In this document: positions 24,026-36,441 of the stretch, piece after piece | Layout of the letters: the number at the start of each line of letters is the position of its first letter | Numbering within the stretch: position 1 is the first letter of the stretch | Source: Cliona cf. orientalis | Lineage: Eukaryota; Porifera; Demospongiae; Clionaida; Clionaidae | DNA length: 64,000 nt | Assembly (NCBI GenBank): GCA_963930775.1 | Contig: OZ005690.1 | Location: 14,623,974-14,687,973 of the forward strand | Direction: 5' to 3' | Notes under the pieces: generated by a model | The model's input: only the letters and a program-made list of their open reading frames with translations | Database searches by the model: none | What the model was told of the DNA's origin: nothing | Position numbers and translations under genes: made by a program

Positions 24026-27000
24026 TTAGTCAAAAATGTCCAAATCAATATCCTGAAACATGTTTGGGGGTCTGAATGGATCTGCCTCCACTTGGTTGAA
24101 AAGCTTCTGGAATTCCTCTGGATTCTCCAGCTCGGTCAAGATGTTCTGATAGGCTTGCTGCGAGCCCTCTAGGTTGACCTCGGACGAGAAGAGGTCGGCC
24201 GGGAACGAATAGTTCATGTCTTTGCGGTAGGTGGGTTCAGGGTTCATCCGATTGTACTCGTCGAGGATACGCTGAGCGTTGGCTGCGTTCTGCTCGACTG
24301 TGATGCCTGGAGAGTGAGAGAGAGAGAGGGAGAGGGGGGGGGAATAATATGTAGTTCAAAAACAGTGTGCACAGACACGACATTGTACTGTAGATCGTGA
24401 ATTTTTCGCCGTTAAAAATTTCGTCGACAATCTTTTCCGACAAAAATTAAACATGCGAAATATTTTGTGCAACGTACGTCGACATAATATACCTATTTTG
24501 GGCACTCAAGTCTGGCGACGAAATTTAGACTATGTGAAAAATTTACAAGTGAAATATTTTACCGGCAAAAATATCCCGATCTACGGTACTTCAACTGTAT
24601 CATTCAGAAGCAGTACAATGCTATATACTACACTCCTCACGAAGTATTGCTGGTACACACCATTTTGCAGATTTTTGGCCAAGACACTCACTCTCTCTCC
24701 CGTCTCATGTTCTAGCAAATTATAAGATTATCAAACTCGATCTCAAAACAACTGACCCTTACTCCAACCGCTCATACCGTATTTCTTCTAATATGTGACC
24801 TGCTATGAGAAAAGGGACCATTGGGGATTTTTCAAAAAAATTGAGTTTTTGGCACAGATTGATAGCTCTATGTGTGCTGAATCCAATGTCATAATATAAA
24901 AATATTGATCACAAGTGGAGTTATGACCATTTTTATGTACTAGGGTAGATACATTCGTTTTTCGGAAAATGCGCATTTTTAATTAAATTTTGTATTAATT
25001 TGTATGTATCTGAGCAAATACATGTGCCCGTAACTACAATTCACATGTTACAACTATATAAATATAGTATATCAATATGAAGCAAAAACTCTACATTTCC
25101 TAATGAACTAAGAAACAGAAAATTGAAAAATATTCATCTTTTCCACATTTTTGCTATTATTAGAAAATGAAAATTTATCCCCAATGGTCCCTTTTCTCAT
25201 AGCGGGTCACACATTATAGGTAGTCTCGAGCCCAGATCCCTCCTATTTACGCAGCGCTGGGTGCTGGTGATGCAATACATCCAGCAATGCGGAAATAGGA
25301 GGGGTCTGGGTTCGAGACTAATACTATAGGTACAATGTACACCATTATGCAGATTTTTGGCCAAATCTCTCTCTCTTTCTCCCTCCTTCCATTTTCTTAC
25401 CTGCTGGAGCAGTCATAGGTACTCCACCTCCCTGATCAATTCCGGCCATCATGGCCACACCCCCTCCGCTCGTCCCAACGCTGGCCCCGCCCCCTACCAT
25501 CGTACTTGGACCTGCACCACTGTTGAGCAACAGCTGGTGACTGGCAGTGGTGGGGGTGCTGCTCGACGACGTCATCATTGGGGCCGTGGTCATGTGGGCG
25601 GAGCTAGGGGTGGAGCTTCCACTGGTAAGCATCATGGAGAGGGGATCACCAGCTCCACTCCCTCCACTCTGGCTCTGAGACTGCGAGTGTGTGAGGGAAA
25701 GAATTTGATATTTTGTACTGTGAAAAATTAGCAATGGGTAAATTATTATGTTTGTGCTAATAAAACGCAAGATCTAATTAGCGCAAGAAAATTCGCTTTC
25801 TGGGACTTTTCATAATGTATCTTAATAATTATAATCTTTACCAGAAAATCATGCAAAAGTTAAAACTGTAATTATTTTTTTAGTGTTGGCATAAAAAAAC
25901 AGTCCACACACTGTACATGTACATACCTGTCTGTTTTGCTGAGTCAGCAGCTGCTGTTCGACCTGACTAGATATACTCATCCGGACATATCGTTCAATCC
26001 GCTCCTGTTTGTCTGAATCGTGAGGGGTTCCCCCCGTCCCCGACGTACTGGCCCCACCCCCTTGGGCCTGGGCGGGGTCTTGTTGGGCGGAGGTCGACTG
26101 TGGCTCGGTGGTGCTGCTGGTGCCATCTGTTATGGCCTTAGTTTCATCAGAGCTCTCTTCAGCATTCGCTGATCTGAAGGGAGAACAAGTAACCGTATAC
26201 GTAGAAAATTTTCGCCAGGAGAAAATTTCGCCAATTTCGCCACCTGCTCCTTCAAATTTTATCACACTAATTTTTTGTCTTGTGTTAAAGATGATAATAA
26301 TAATTATGGTCACCTTTACTATATTGGCGAAAAAATTTTCCGCAAACTTTTTTTCTGGTAGCTGAGCTTGGCGAAATTTTATCCAGCGAAAAATTTCACA
26401 TAATATTATATGGTATTACCTTTACATACCTATAGTAAGTAATTACCTTAGGGCTACGAATATTTGCGGGTACAAATTTTAGCGGATTTCTCAAATAGCA
26501 CATTTAGCGGGCACTCATTTTAGCCATTTTTTCAAAATTAACGTTCTATTTATTCGAAAATGTTGAAAATAATATTTGTGGGTACAATTTTTTAGGCAAA
26601 TCGCTAATTTCGCTAAATTTAGTACCCGCAAACAAAAGTGTCCTTATGGTATATTATTTAACAGTTATACATGTACCTGAGGGTGACGTTGGTACAAACA
26701 ACATACTCCACTTGCTGAGAAAATGGATTGACGAATGAAAACGCCTTCATGGCAAACCACACCCACTTCTGAGACTTGCTCAGGAACCGATACTGCACCG
26801 TTGGCATGGGAGTGCGGCGCTTCATGGCTGTATGGGGAATGGGAATGGGGAATGAAAAAGTAACGGAATGGGAATGGGACCTCCCGTCTTACAGTCGTGA
26901 TGGAGGTGGACCATCTTTTGAATATCATCCGGATGGTAGTACTCGTAAGACATCTGACCAATCAGATCTTGCGGCAGATAGCCAAGGACACCGGCCACCC

Positions 27001-27165
27001 TAGAAAATTTAAAGAAAATTTTATTATCATACACAAGCTTCGGATATTGAAATCCATTAGTTGAAGTCCAGCCAAGTTGCATAAACTGGTAGATGTTTTA
27101 TAATATGACATTGTACAACGCTTGAAATTTTGAGAATACCTCTCCCCCCCCCCCCCCCCCCACCT

Positions 27166-27202
<37 letters not shown>

Positions 27203-29470
27203 CTCTCTCTCTCTCCCCCCGTCCCTCGTTACCTTGGGTCGACGTAGGTGAATCGTCCATCCACTCCAACTCGAGAGACAAACTCATTTTCATTTGCCTG
27301 CATGTTGAGCTGAGGCCCTACCCCATCACCAAACTGCTGTAGCCTAGCAACGGCAAAGAGACACGCCCCCGTAGACCCCTCCTCCAAGCGAAGTGACTGA
27401 CGCTCAACACTAGTCAGGTTCCTAGAGAGAGAGGGGGGGAGAGAGAAAGAAAGAGAGAGAGAGAGAGAGAAAGGACAGAGAGAGAGAGAGGGAGAGGGAG
27501 AGAGAGAGAGTTTAATTTGTACCAAAAATACTTTATTTTGGAAATTTCACCTTGGTTGACAATCTTTGCCATAATTATAAATAACGTTTCTAACGCTAAA
27601 TTTTGAGAAATCAACAGTACTTATCTGATTGAGTACCTTATGAATCCGGTGCAGTGTAGCACAGCATACTGGTAGGGCAGCGTCTGTTGGGAGGAGTGGA
27701 GCAGCTTGATCATATTCTCACTGTTACTGTAGTTCACATCACCAAGGTTGGACTGGAGGGAGGGAGGGAGGGAGAAAGACAGAGAGAGAGAAACAGAGAG
27801 AGAGAGAGAGATGAAGGGAGAGAGATTATGATAAGATACCTATACAGAAACTTTCTACCGTAAATCGCTAATATTTCGATGTTAAAATATTTTCGGGCAG
27901 CATGGCTTGTGCGAAAATTAAACGCACGAAATATATGCGCAATATTAACGACAATGCGGTACAGGGTCGTTTGTCCGAAAATTATTTAACGCGAAAAATT
28001 ATCACATGAAATATTTTAGACACGAAATATTCGCGATTTACGGTATGTTGGTGCTGGAAATTGGAATCTGACATTAAATATTAGTTAGACACTGTTTAGG
28101 AGGTTTCTACATGATTTAGAAGACTTAAGGGCTCTATATAGAATTCTGAGCAAAGTGAGGGTTCTATCTAAATCATGTGGAAACCGACTAAACAGTGTCT
28201 AACAAGTTTAGATCTAATAGTAAAACACTGTAATGGCCCGAGGATACAAAGTTGTAGGGGTTCTATCACACAATATAGATACCTGCTAATGACCAATCAG
28301 ATTGCAGTATTCATTACAACTATGATCTAATTATACAAGTATAAAAACAATTGAATAAAATTGAAGGCTGAAGTAGGGATGGCAGGATCAAAAAGTACAC
28401 AAACAAGATTTGTAAGGGATAATTGCATCTACTATACATCCCTACGCTTGCTTTTCTTTATTATTACGCACCTATTAATGTCAATATACTTGTCGAGTGA
28501 AGTATGTGGAAGATATTCAGGTTATTCCTAGTTGTCACGATGGTGGGATGGTCAGTTTGATTCAATCACATGCATTATTGTTGGTTATTTTTGCATCCCT
28601 CAACTTGAAAGCAAGCGTAGGGATGTATAGTAGATGCAATTATCCCTTACAAATCTTGTTTGTGTACTTTTTGATCCTGCCATCCCTACTTCAGCCTTCA
28701 ATTTTATTCAATTGTTTTTATACTTGTTCCTGTTCTTTTTTTATTGCACATAGTGCATTTTATCAATGCCATCTTACATGGCTTGCTCACAACTTCTATC
28801 CAGTGTAATTAAGTGCATGGACGATGGGAGGTGCCAAAGTTTCACGGTAGCCACGCCTCTCGTTAACTTGCGTTCATATGCCTATGTGATGAAGCAGGCT
28901 GATAAAGAAGGCTGCATGTTTTAGGCGGCCCAAGTAGTGATGAGACTCTTCCGTTTAGGGAGAAAATCAAGTTCTAAATTTTATTGTTAGCAGCAGCTAC
29001 TCGGCATAATTCTATGATCTGTACGTTACCGCTCCGTGAGCCTTGCGCCTTCGTATGCCTATAATATCTCAGATGATCTTTCCAGCGGAGCATTAGTGCT
29101 GCACGCGCTAGCGAGTAGCTCGCCTATGCCTAGCGTCTTACCGCTCCCCGAGCCTTGCGCCTTCTTATCCATGATCGATCCAGCGAGCTGCTGCACGCGC
29201 TAGAGAGTAGCTAGCTCGCCTGGGGCGCGGCGCTGTCACATGACTTCACTATGGCAACACATTCATATTCCGAGCATGCACATTATATCATAAAAATGGC
29301 GTATCAGACACACCCAATTATCAATGCGCCGTACACACCCACTATTACGTAACTGTCGAGATAATGCCAAACTTGCGTGCCACTGCACTGCGCGCTACAA
29401 AATGGAGTGGATTTATACTCAAACTAAGATGAGCGATTAAGGCAGTGTTGAGTTAGCCCTGATAATGAAA

Positions 29471-29506
<36 letters not shown>

Positions 29507-29894
29507 ATGACAAATGGCCATTTTTTTGAACATCTGGTTCTGGCATATACAATTGATTTGATGAATGATCTTGGTCTTGTTAGATAGATAATTTGCTGGA
29601 GATTCTGATTTTCATACTTAGAAACTTCACAAAATTACCTATTTTGAGATATTTGGATATTTGTAATGTATTACATATATGGCATATCCGGGCCATCCCT
29701 ACTTATAGAGTCTACCGACTCTATGATATATTTTTACCTGAGGTGCTTGATGCTGGTCAATTGACTTCTTCACTCGACAGAGAAAGGAACGCCTGAGGCC
29801 GTTCATGTGCTGAGTGTGCATTACCAGGGGAGCTGTGGTAGGTAAAGGGTCGTCACACATAACACAACTATATACAATAGGCAAAGGTGATTAT

Positions 29895-29925
<31 letters not shown>

Positions 29926-32586
29926 ACGGAGGGAGAGAGAGAGAGAAAAACTTACATTGTGCCACGTTCTGCTTGAGGCTTGCCTTTAGAGCCTCCTCCA
30001 CGTCGAAGCAAGCCAGCTGCTCCCTCACCTTCTGAATATCCTTCGGGTGGAGCAGGTCGTAGAAGCAAGAGCCGAGCCAACCCTCCGCCTCTTCGTGAAG
30101 GACATCAGAGATGGTGTCTGACACATAGAGGACTTTGGCTTGAGAGCAGTCGATGATCAGCATGAATCCATTGGCAGCCTGGGGAGGGGGGTGAACAGGA
30201 ATATGTAGTACCTTATGATAATCAGTTTCGTCCCCTCCCCCTTACACAGATTGACGACCCTTTACCACCCAAAATATTTCTGGTCTTATACTGTAACTAT
30301 ACCTTATAGCTGGAATATAAGGTAGATCACCAAATAGAAATTACTCAAATATGTATACATGTATATGGCAATCTTGTACCGAATTATCAATTTTAAAATC
30401 TGTTGTAAAGGCAATTTGGCTACCCAACCATCAAATTAAATATCGTGCAATTTTCACAAATAATTAAATTTGGGCTATACAGCAAGTGTACATTATCATC
30501 ATGCACACATTTTTTACATAAATTTATTTTCATACTTACTTCGACTACGAGCTGTTTGAGTTCATCGTCCGTCAAAAACCCGGGCTTATAGTCCGAGGAA
30601 GAGTGGGGGTCCCCACGGAGATTCTTCATGTGGTCGACGGCCATCTTTAAGATGGAGAGTTTGTCGAGCCGCCGAGGGACGGCGTTGCAGGCTGGGATCA
30701 TCTGCGCTAGCTCAGTCATGTAGCGATTCATACGCTCACGACGACGCTTTTCAACTTCACAGTGCTGGAATCGCCTGAATTGGGGGAGGGGGGAGAGAGA
30801 GACAGAGAGAGAGAAAGAGAGAGAGAGAGGGGGGAGAGAAAGAGACAGAGAGGATGTTTGTAAGTATATAGATATAGATGACACAGCTTTATATTTTTGG
30901 CTAGTACTTGTATGCCATAACTAAGATATTTGGCTTAAAATGTACAGAGAGAGAGAGAGACAGAGACAGAGAGTATGTTTGTAAGTATACAGATATAGAT
31001 GACACAGCTTTATAGAATAAATATTTTTGGCTAGTATTTGTATGCCATACTAAGATAATTTTTGGCTTAAAATGTAGAGAGAGAGAGAGGGAGAGAGAGG
31101 GAAAAAGGGAGAAAGGAGAGAGATAGAGGGAGATAGAGAAGGAGCTCGGAGAGAGAGAGAGAGAGTGAGACTGACTTGGCCTCCGTTGATAGTTTGCTTC
31201 CTCCAGCTCCACGAGTGGACCTTGACCCCTGAGCATCCTCATCGTCTGATCCCTCGTCATACTGCGACACCACCTGATTATCACTGCAGGCAGGGGCGGG
31301 GGTGGGGGGGGTGGGGGGTGAATCAGCATAATTATGTATTATGTACATGTACATTGTATGTTAATATATCGAGAAAGAGAGGGAGAGAGAGAGAAAGAGA
31401 GAGAGAGAGGGAGGGAGAGAAAGGGGGGGGGGGGGGGGGAGAGAGAGAGAAGGTGCTAAGTGATTGTAAAATGGTTCAAATTCAAGTGAACTATAAACAC
31501 ATTGCTGCCGTATGAAACACATTAGCCCCGTTTACACTAGGCCCTTAATCCAGATTAGAATCCGGATTAAACTAATCCAGTTTCTGTGTAAACGCCTTAA
31601 TCCACTTTTAATCTGGATTAGTTAATCCGGATTAGAATCCACGTCCTGATGTGGATTAAAAGTGGATTAGATGTAATGGGCCATGATAATGTTAATCCGG
31701 ATTAAGCACTAGTGTGTAAACGCAGTTTAAACCAGTTCAGTTTAATCTGGATCAGTGTGTGTAAACGGGGCTATTGTCATCTAGTTTACATGATCCGCAC
31801 ATGTAAACATGAGGTAGTAACATAACCTGAGATTTTGGCCCGCACGGGGGATACAATATCCGCATACATTTGCACAGAAGCTGCTATGTATTGCAACATT
31901 AAAATGTGGGCACTTGGTTAGTACCGTTTAGCGGGAAATTTTCGAGGGAGAAAACTTTCGCGGATCGGTAGGAAAGGAGCATTTCGCAGAGAAAACTTTC
32001 ACGGAATGTTAAAATTGGTCGCGTAATGGGTGTGGCATGCCTAGAATTTCATGGAGAAAATTTTCGCGGATGGCTAAAAATCTCGAAAGTTTCCCGCTAT
32101 ATGGTATTTAATCTGTATCCATTTAGTGTGTTGTTTAGTGTGTCAGTAGCTGAAGAAGGTTCCAAGGGCTAAAACGTTCTAAATGAAGTTATTTGATGCT
32201 TACTACATGTACGTCCATACTCAATAAGTAAGACGTACCCTTCAAGTATTTAGTGACGTAGTAATGAGGCTCTACTTAATTAGTGTGGGCACTTGCCAGG
32301 GACACTACGTACATGTACGGTACATCCGTTTGATTTCATTGACAATTGGAGTAATGAAAGCAAAATTTACAAACATGGCTTGTAACGGATATAATACCAA
32401 CAGTACACGATCATACCTTCCCCTATACTATACACACACACGCATAGTATGTAGAGCTCTATAGAGTAGTATACACTATAGAGATGATGGTAAACTGTGA
32501 TGAAAACTCCCCCCCCCCCCCCCCCCCCCCCCCCCCCTTAATCCAGCTACATGTAACAGGCTAGGCCACAAATGAGCAAAGGGAGG

Positions 32587-32655
<69 letters not shown>

Positions 32656-32658
32656 AGG

Positions 32659-32692
<34 letters not shown>

Positions 32693-34616
32693 GAAGAAGG
32701 GAGGGGGGAGAGAGAAAAAGAGAGAGGGAGAAAGAAAGAGAGAGAGAGGGAGGGAGGGACAGAGAGAGAGAGAGAGAAAGGGAGAGAGGCATTATTTGCT
32801 TTGGCTACTAGTCCTTGGATTGGATTGAGTAGCCACTTTTGCCATTATCTATCAAAACGTACCCCATACACATAATATTACATAGCTAGAATCAAGAAGT
32901 ACTGTTATCAACCCGCTAGTAAATTATGTAATATTGAATAATATTACAATTAATATAATTCGCCTATTACAGTCTGTGTGCCAACGTGTTTCACATGGTG
33001 TATTAAATAATTGTATCCCACTAACGCTGATATATGCAAATGTATTATAATATACAAAGGCTTTCATACGACATAATAATATAAAAATTAAAATGCCGGC
33101 TGGGGTGCTGACAGAGCATGATACTTTGGCTCTAAGCAGCTGCTCCTTCCCCTCACACAGGAAATGGGGGTTATTAACCAATTAAGGTAAATTAATTACA
33201 GGGGCGCGGTCGGGTGGTGGGGGTAATGTGCTTATAATATACTCACTTCAGTGGCATCCCTATAACTATACATAATACTATGGCCGTGGAGCGCACAATG
33301 AAACTCAACAATGTTATCTTGTTCAACTTCAAGGCACATGTATTTATAAGGGTACTAATGAGCCACAGGAAACAAGACTACCTCGAATAGTAGCCACGGC
33401 TACATGTACTATTAATTTCAGCCTTGCTGGAGTGCGGCTACTAATCGAGGGTGGCTCTTATTCGAGGGCGGCTTTTATTTCTTTTGGAGGGATACCTTTG
33501 TGCCGATCCGGTGGTATCTTGTTGTGATAGGCTAGTTTTTCAGGACTACTTTTCGAATATTTGAGATAATATTATGACCGAAAAACAGCAGCAGAACCAA
33601 GCCATGGAGGGACGTCTTCTGTTATGCTTTTGCCTCGAACTGACTATCGTTCATGGCATGCGAACGTGGCCACACCCACTTAATTGTGTTCACGCATGCG
33701 TGCGGCTACTATTCGAGGACGGCTACTATTCGAGGGTGTGGTATATAGGCTTCTATTCAAATAAATACGGTATATACAGGTACAAAACCTTGCATAGTTG
33801 AACCTGTTCACTTCAAGGTACCGTATAGCGGGAAATTTTCGAGGGAGAAAACTTTCGCGAATTGGTAGGAAAGGAGTTCGCGGAGAAAACTTTCACGGAA
33901 TGTTAAAACTGGTCGCGTAATGGGTGTGGCATGCCTAGAATTTCGTGGAGGAAACTTTCACAGATGGCTGAAAAATCGCGAAATTCATGAAAGTTTTCTA
34001 CCTCGAAAGTTTCCCGCTATACGGTATAAGGGCACCCAAACCAACCAATCACAGGAAACAAGACTACTCTATAAAGATACAAAAGCTTGCACAGTGGAAA
34101 ACCAGGCGATGAAATCATTGATTGCATCAGATAGAGCAGTGGCCATGATGTTTTAAAGAGGATTGGGATGTGTGGAATTTTGCCACTCAGAGCTTGAAAA
34201 CAAGCTATATTATTATATATTATTATAGGGCATTGCTCTAGATATTAGAATATTATTATTATAAGAAGAAATTTACAGCGACACTTTCTTCACGACCAAC
34301 TAAGATTAATTTTGTCGTGATCGATCGCGGCTACTTCCAACTCCGATCAATCTTCACTTGAAACCCGAAAAAGCGGTATCCTCAGATTCTAGGGGATGCA
34401 TCTCTGTCCCTATTTAAATCGAGATTGATCGAAGTGTCCCCAATGTGAAATTTTCATAACGAAGGAGCATGCGTGCATTCGATCGTGAGTATTTTATTTC
34501 CGCAGAGATTGGCTTACGATAAACAGGTGTACATGTGGGTAAACACGGGGGGATTAATTTCATACCCGCCATCGCCTTCTTTATGGATCATCCGCCATCT
34601 CAGATCAACACTACCA

Positions 34617-34659
<43 letters not shown>

Positions 34660-35221
34660 AAGGACAGTTTAATTAGGAGATAATGGCCACTATATGAATC
34701 TTGAATATTTGCTCGTTAAATTCTTGAATATTATCGTACTAGCTGTGGCTTTTTGGTTAAAAATAAACAAATATAATATGATAAAATGATTCGGGTCAAG
34801 TGGCATAAACGGCCCCCAAATTTTCACGTGCTATAATTTGTATCCTCTATGGTCATGGGGCCGTTTTTGCCACTTGATCGATCCTTCCCTAATTGGATCT
34901 AAATATTAAAAGCCACCTAAACTGTGTGTGAGAGAGATAGAGATAGAGAACGACTCACAGCTTCTGTTTCTTGGTGGCCGGCCCCTTGGCGAAGCTAGCG
35001 CTCATGGCGGCGCCGGCCGAAGTTCCCGGGAGAACCGCCAATCTTGCCTGAGGCTGATTCAAGGTAGCAGCACTCGAGGTGCCTCCTGGCAGGCGACCGT
35101 TCATGGGCGCCATGGCGCCGCCACTGATATTTCCCGGCATGCCCGGGAGAACCTGTCCCTGAGGTAGGTGCCCGATCATACTTTGAGCAAACTGTTGTAG
35201 GCGAGTTATATCCATATCCAT
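24026..35221 (-). CDS. ARNTL: BMAL/ARNT-family class II bHLH-PAS transcription factor
   Basis: Obligate-partner transcription factor (circadian cycle/BMAL or ARNT type). Twelve exons join without a phase error: 34959-35221, 31176-31283, 30540-30774, 29956-30178, 29738-29832, 27637-27752, 27233-27421, 26893-26999, 26677-26827, 25927-26173, 25401-25680, 24026-24306; 764 residues. bHLH at ~124-178: EVEKRRRERMNRYMTELAQM and RRLDKLSILKMAVDHMKNLR. PAS-A begins ~203 (FMLIIDCSQAKVLYVSD, HPKDIQKVREQL). PAS-B lies near 397-500 (GYLPQDLIG, YEYYHPDDIQK, then KWVWFAMKAFSFVNPF). The C-terminus ends acidic (FQDIDLDIFD), as in a transactivation domain. CNAVPRRLDKL, LHPKDI and YLPQ resemble BMAL more than ARNT, but a tree is needed. 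KKQKL ends exon 1 (likely NLS). POLR1F lies 203 bp upstream on the same strand. Confidence 0.92.
24378..24600. repeat. CGAAATATTT palindromic repeat, copy 1
   Basis: Degenerate inverted repeat from GTAGATCGTGAATTTTTCGC to GATCTACGGTAC, in the last intron of the BMAL-like gene. Related copies at 27858-28046 and 62758-62948. Confidence 0.6.
24797..25208. repeat. Foldback repeat with GAGAAAAGGGACCATTGGGG ends
   Basis: Left end GTGACCTGCTATGAGAAAAG, right end CTTTTCTCATAGCGGGTCAC; the arms are ~40 bp. Fragments recur at 9470-9500 and, degenerate, at 56290-56530. Confidence 0.85.
25219..25323. repeat. ~105-bp hairpin element
   Basis: GTCTCGAGCCCAGA at the left, TCTGGGTTCGAGAC at the right, with CTCCTATTT / AAATAGGAG inside. 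Similar in design to 9632-9733. Confidence 0.75.
26448..26650. repeat. GCGGGTACAAATTT palindromic repeat, copy 1
   Basis: Alternating GCGGGTAC / GTACCCGC and TAGCGAAATT blocks; in a BMAL-like intron. A second good copy is at 38297-38525 and a fragment lies at 55055-55150. Confidence 0.75.
27858..28046. repeat. CGAAATATTT palindromic repeat, copy 2
   Basis: Starts ACCGTAAATCGCTAATATTT and ends AAATATTCGCGATTTACGGT, near-perfect inverted ends of ~20 bp. Confidence 0.8.
28084..28203. repeat. Short foldback repeat
   Basis: Arms 28084-28122 and 28166-28203: GTTAGACACTGTTTAGGAGG with its imperfect reverse complement. Confidence 0.8.
28336..28726. repeat. Foldback element with ~118-bp near-perfect arms
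   Basis: Arms 28336-28453 and 28609-28726 are virtually identical reverse complements, starting CAAGTATAAAAACAATTGAA. The 155-bp centre is unrelated. In the intron between exons 5 and 6 of the BMAL-like gene. Confidence 0.9.
28990..29225. repeat. Two-copy tandem repeat in intron
   Basis: TTACCGCTCCGTGAGCCTTG (~29028) and TTACCGCTCCCCGAGCCTTG (~29139) start two ~110-bp copies; both contain GCTGCACGCGCTAG and AGTAGCT. GC-rich compared with its surroundings. Unassigned. Confidence 0.7.
31523..31773. mobile_element. MITE with GCCCCGTTTACAC ends
   Basis: TAGCCCCGTTTACACT at the left and TGTAAACGGGGCTA at the right, TA on both sides. Inside are repeated AATCCGGATTA / TAATCTGGATTA motifs. 251 bp, no ORF, BMAL-like intron 1. 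Confidence 0.85.
31921..32107. repeat. TAGCGGGAAATTTTCG palindromic repeat, copy 1
   Basis: ACCGTTTAGCGGGAAATTTT to AAAGTTTCCCGCTATATGGT; GAGAAAACTTTCGCGGA blocks inside. Confidence 0.85.
32507..32790. repeat. C-homopolymer and (GA)n tract
   Basis: About 30 consecutive C (32508-32537), then from 32586 nearly 200 bp of GA-rich simple sequence. BMAL-like intron 1. Reading frames across it are artefacts. Confidence 0.95.
33390..33765. repeat. CTCGAATAGTAGCC repeat element
   Basis: ACCTCGAATAGTAGCCAC at the left; the complementary GGCTACTATTCGAGG occurs twice at the right (33704-33740). Internal copies of ATTCGAGG(G)CGGCT. Probably a non-autonomous element. Confidence 0.65.
33819..34027. repeat. 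TAGCGGGAAATTTTCG palindromic repeat, copy 2
   Basis: ACCGTATAGCGGGAAATTTT to AAAGTTTCCCGCTATACGGT; same family as 31921-32107, ~85% alike by eye. Confidence 0.88.
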
Positions 35222-35424
35222 GGCGAGATATAGGACTCTAGCTTCACCCCAAGCTTCGTTGTTGATTCCTTGATCCTTTCTCGGCCAGTCGTGTCGAGTT
35301 ACGTAATATGGCAAACTTGTGACCGCATCCTTACAACTAGCCACGCCCACACCGGACGTGTGATCATGCATGATCGATTGAACTGTACTGCGCATGTGCA
35401 AATTTGCGCACAAAAATAATAATT

Positions 35425-36441
35425 TCATCTTTTATGTTTGTGCTTTTTGGAAGGCAATGTAGTGCTATCATCAGTTACTTTAAGCTTTTTAGCTTTTGGA
35501 GTTTCACTGGAAGAACTATCTTCTGATCTTTTACGCTTTTTGCTCTTTTTCTTCTTCTTTAATTTTTCTCCATGAGCAACACTGTTGTCTGGTTCTTCAA
35601 CAGTCTGTGCTGAATTATCTTCAGACATCTTCGATTTTCTCTTGTGCTTCTTTGGTATCTTTACGATCCTCTCTATCTCCCTCTCTTCCTCTCCCCCTTC
35701 GCTTTCAAACTCAGCCAAACGCCTTTTCTTTTTCGAGCGCTTTTCCTTATGTTTCTTCTTTTTCGGACTGCGGCCCGAGTTAATAGTAGGTTCGTCATTT
35801 TCGCTACTACCGGCAATCAGTTCCAAACTAGAATCCACCTTCAACAGAGTTGCCTCTATTTCATTATCATTTGTGGCACAGATTGGCTCTTCTTGAGATA
35901 AACTAGAAATGTCGAAATATTCACCAACGATCGATAAAATCCCGCTAATGTTTTCAATGGACACCACACGAAACCAAATCTTCGATCCGACCACGAATTC
36001 GCTAAAAAGTCCATTTAGTCTCTGCCGTCCCTTTGATAATTGTCTAGCGAACACTGATGCATTGAAACAGTCGTAGACCAAGCAGCCCACATGATCACCG
36101 CCGACGTTATTTACTGTTCCGCACACGATGCTATCAATGACTGGCCGAAAAACGTACGCCATGTACTTCAAATCAAAGTGTATGTGCGGCTGCTCGTCCA
36201 GGATTCTTCCGTGCGTCTGCTGCACGCTCGGCTTGGAGTAGGCTAGTAAAACTCCGCTGTATTGCTCCGAATATCGCAATAATTTCTTGTCGAGGTGTTC
36301 CAGGATCCCTTGCGAGAGGCGCCCCACGAAGCAGGGCAGGAGAGATATGTGCTCGCTCACTTCTAGTTTATGAAAACACGAAGAAGCTGTTGCATCGGGG
36401 GCCGAGATTTGCTCCAATTCGGGAAGGCGAGAGATGTCCAT
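35425..36441 (-). CDS. POLR1F: RNA polymerase I subunit RPA43 (POLR1F / TWISTNB)
   Basis: Stalk subunit of nuclear RNA polymerase I, which docks the initiation factor RRN3 for rRNA transcription. Single exon, 338 residues. The N-terminal part matches the RPA43 SHS2/Rpb7-like domain: LPCFVGRLSQGILEHLDKKL, LLRYSEQYSGVLLAY and HIHFDLKYMAYVFRP. Then the OB-type segment: GTVNNVGGDHVGCLVYDCFN and RLNGLFSEFVVGSKIWF. The C-terminal third (from ~225) is a lysine-rich tail with repeated KKKKHKEKR/KKHKRK patches, as in human POLR1F, giving nucleolar localisation. ATG at 36441. It starts 99 bp from RPL27A on the opposite strand and is followed 203 bp downstream by the BMAL-like gene on the same strand. 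Confidence 0.92.
   Translation of the reverse strand: MDISRLPELEQISAPDATASSCFHKLEVSEHISLLPCFVGRLSQGILEHLDKKLLRYSEQYSGVLLAYSKPSVQQTHGRILDEQPHIHFDLKYMAYVFRPVIDSIVCGTVNNVGGDHVGCLVYDCFNASVFARQLSKGRQRLNGLFSEFVVGSKIWFRVVSIENISGILSIVGEYFDISSLSQEEPICATNDNEIEATLLKVDSSLELIAGSSENDEPTINSGRSPKKKKHKEKRSKKKRRLAEFESEGGEEEREIERIVKIPKKHKRKSKMSEDNSAQTVEEPDNSVAHGEKLKKKKKSKKRKRSEDSSSSETPKAKKLKVTDDSTTLPSKKHKHKR

Noticed and set aside
32547..32811. Open frames of Ser/Leu or Arg/Glu repeats
   Set aside because: Translations of the (GA)n/(CT)n tract. The same holds for frames at 27130-27614, 52832-53236, 56808-57089, 57481-57723 and 61284-61550 outside the stated exons.
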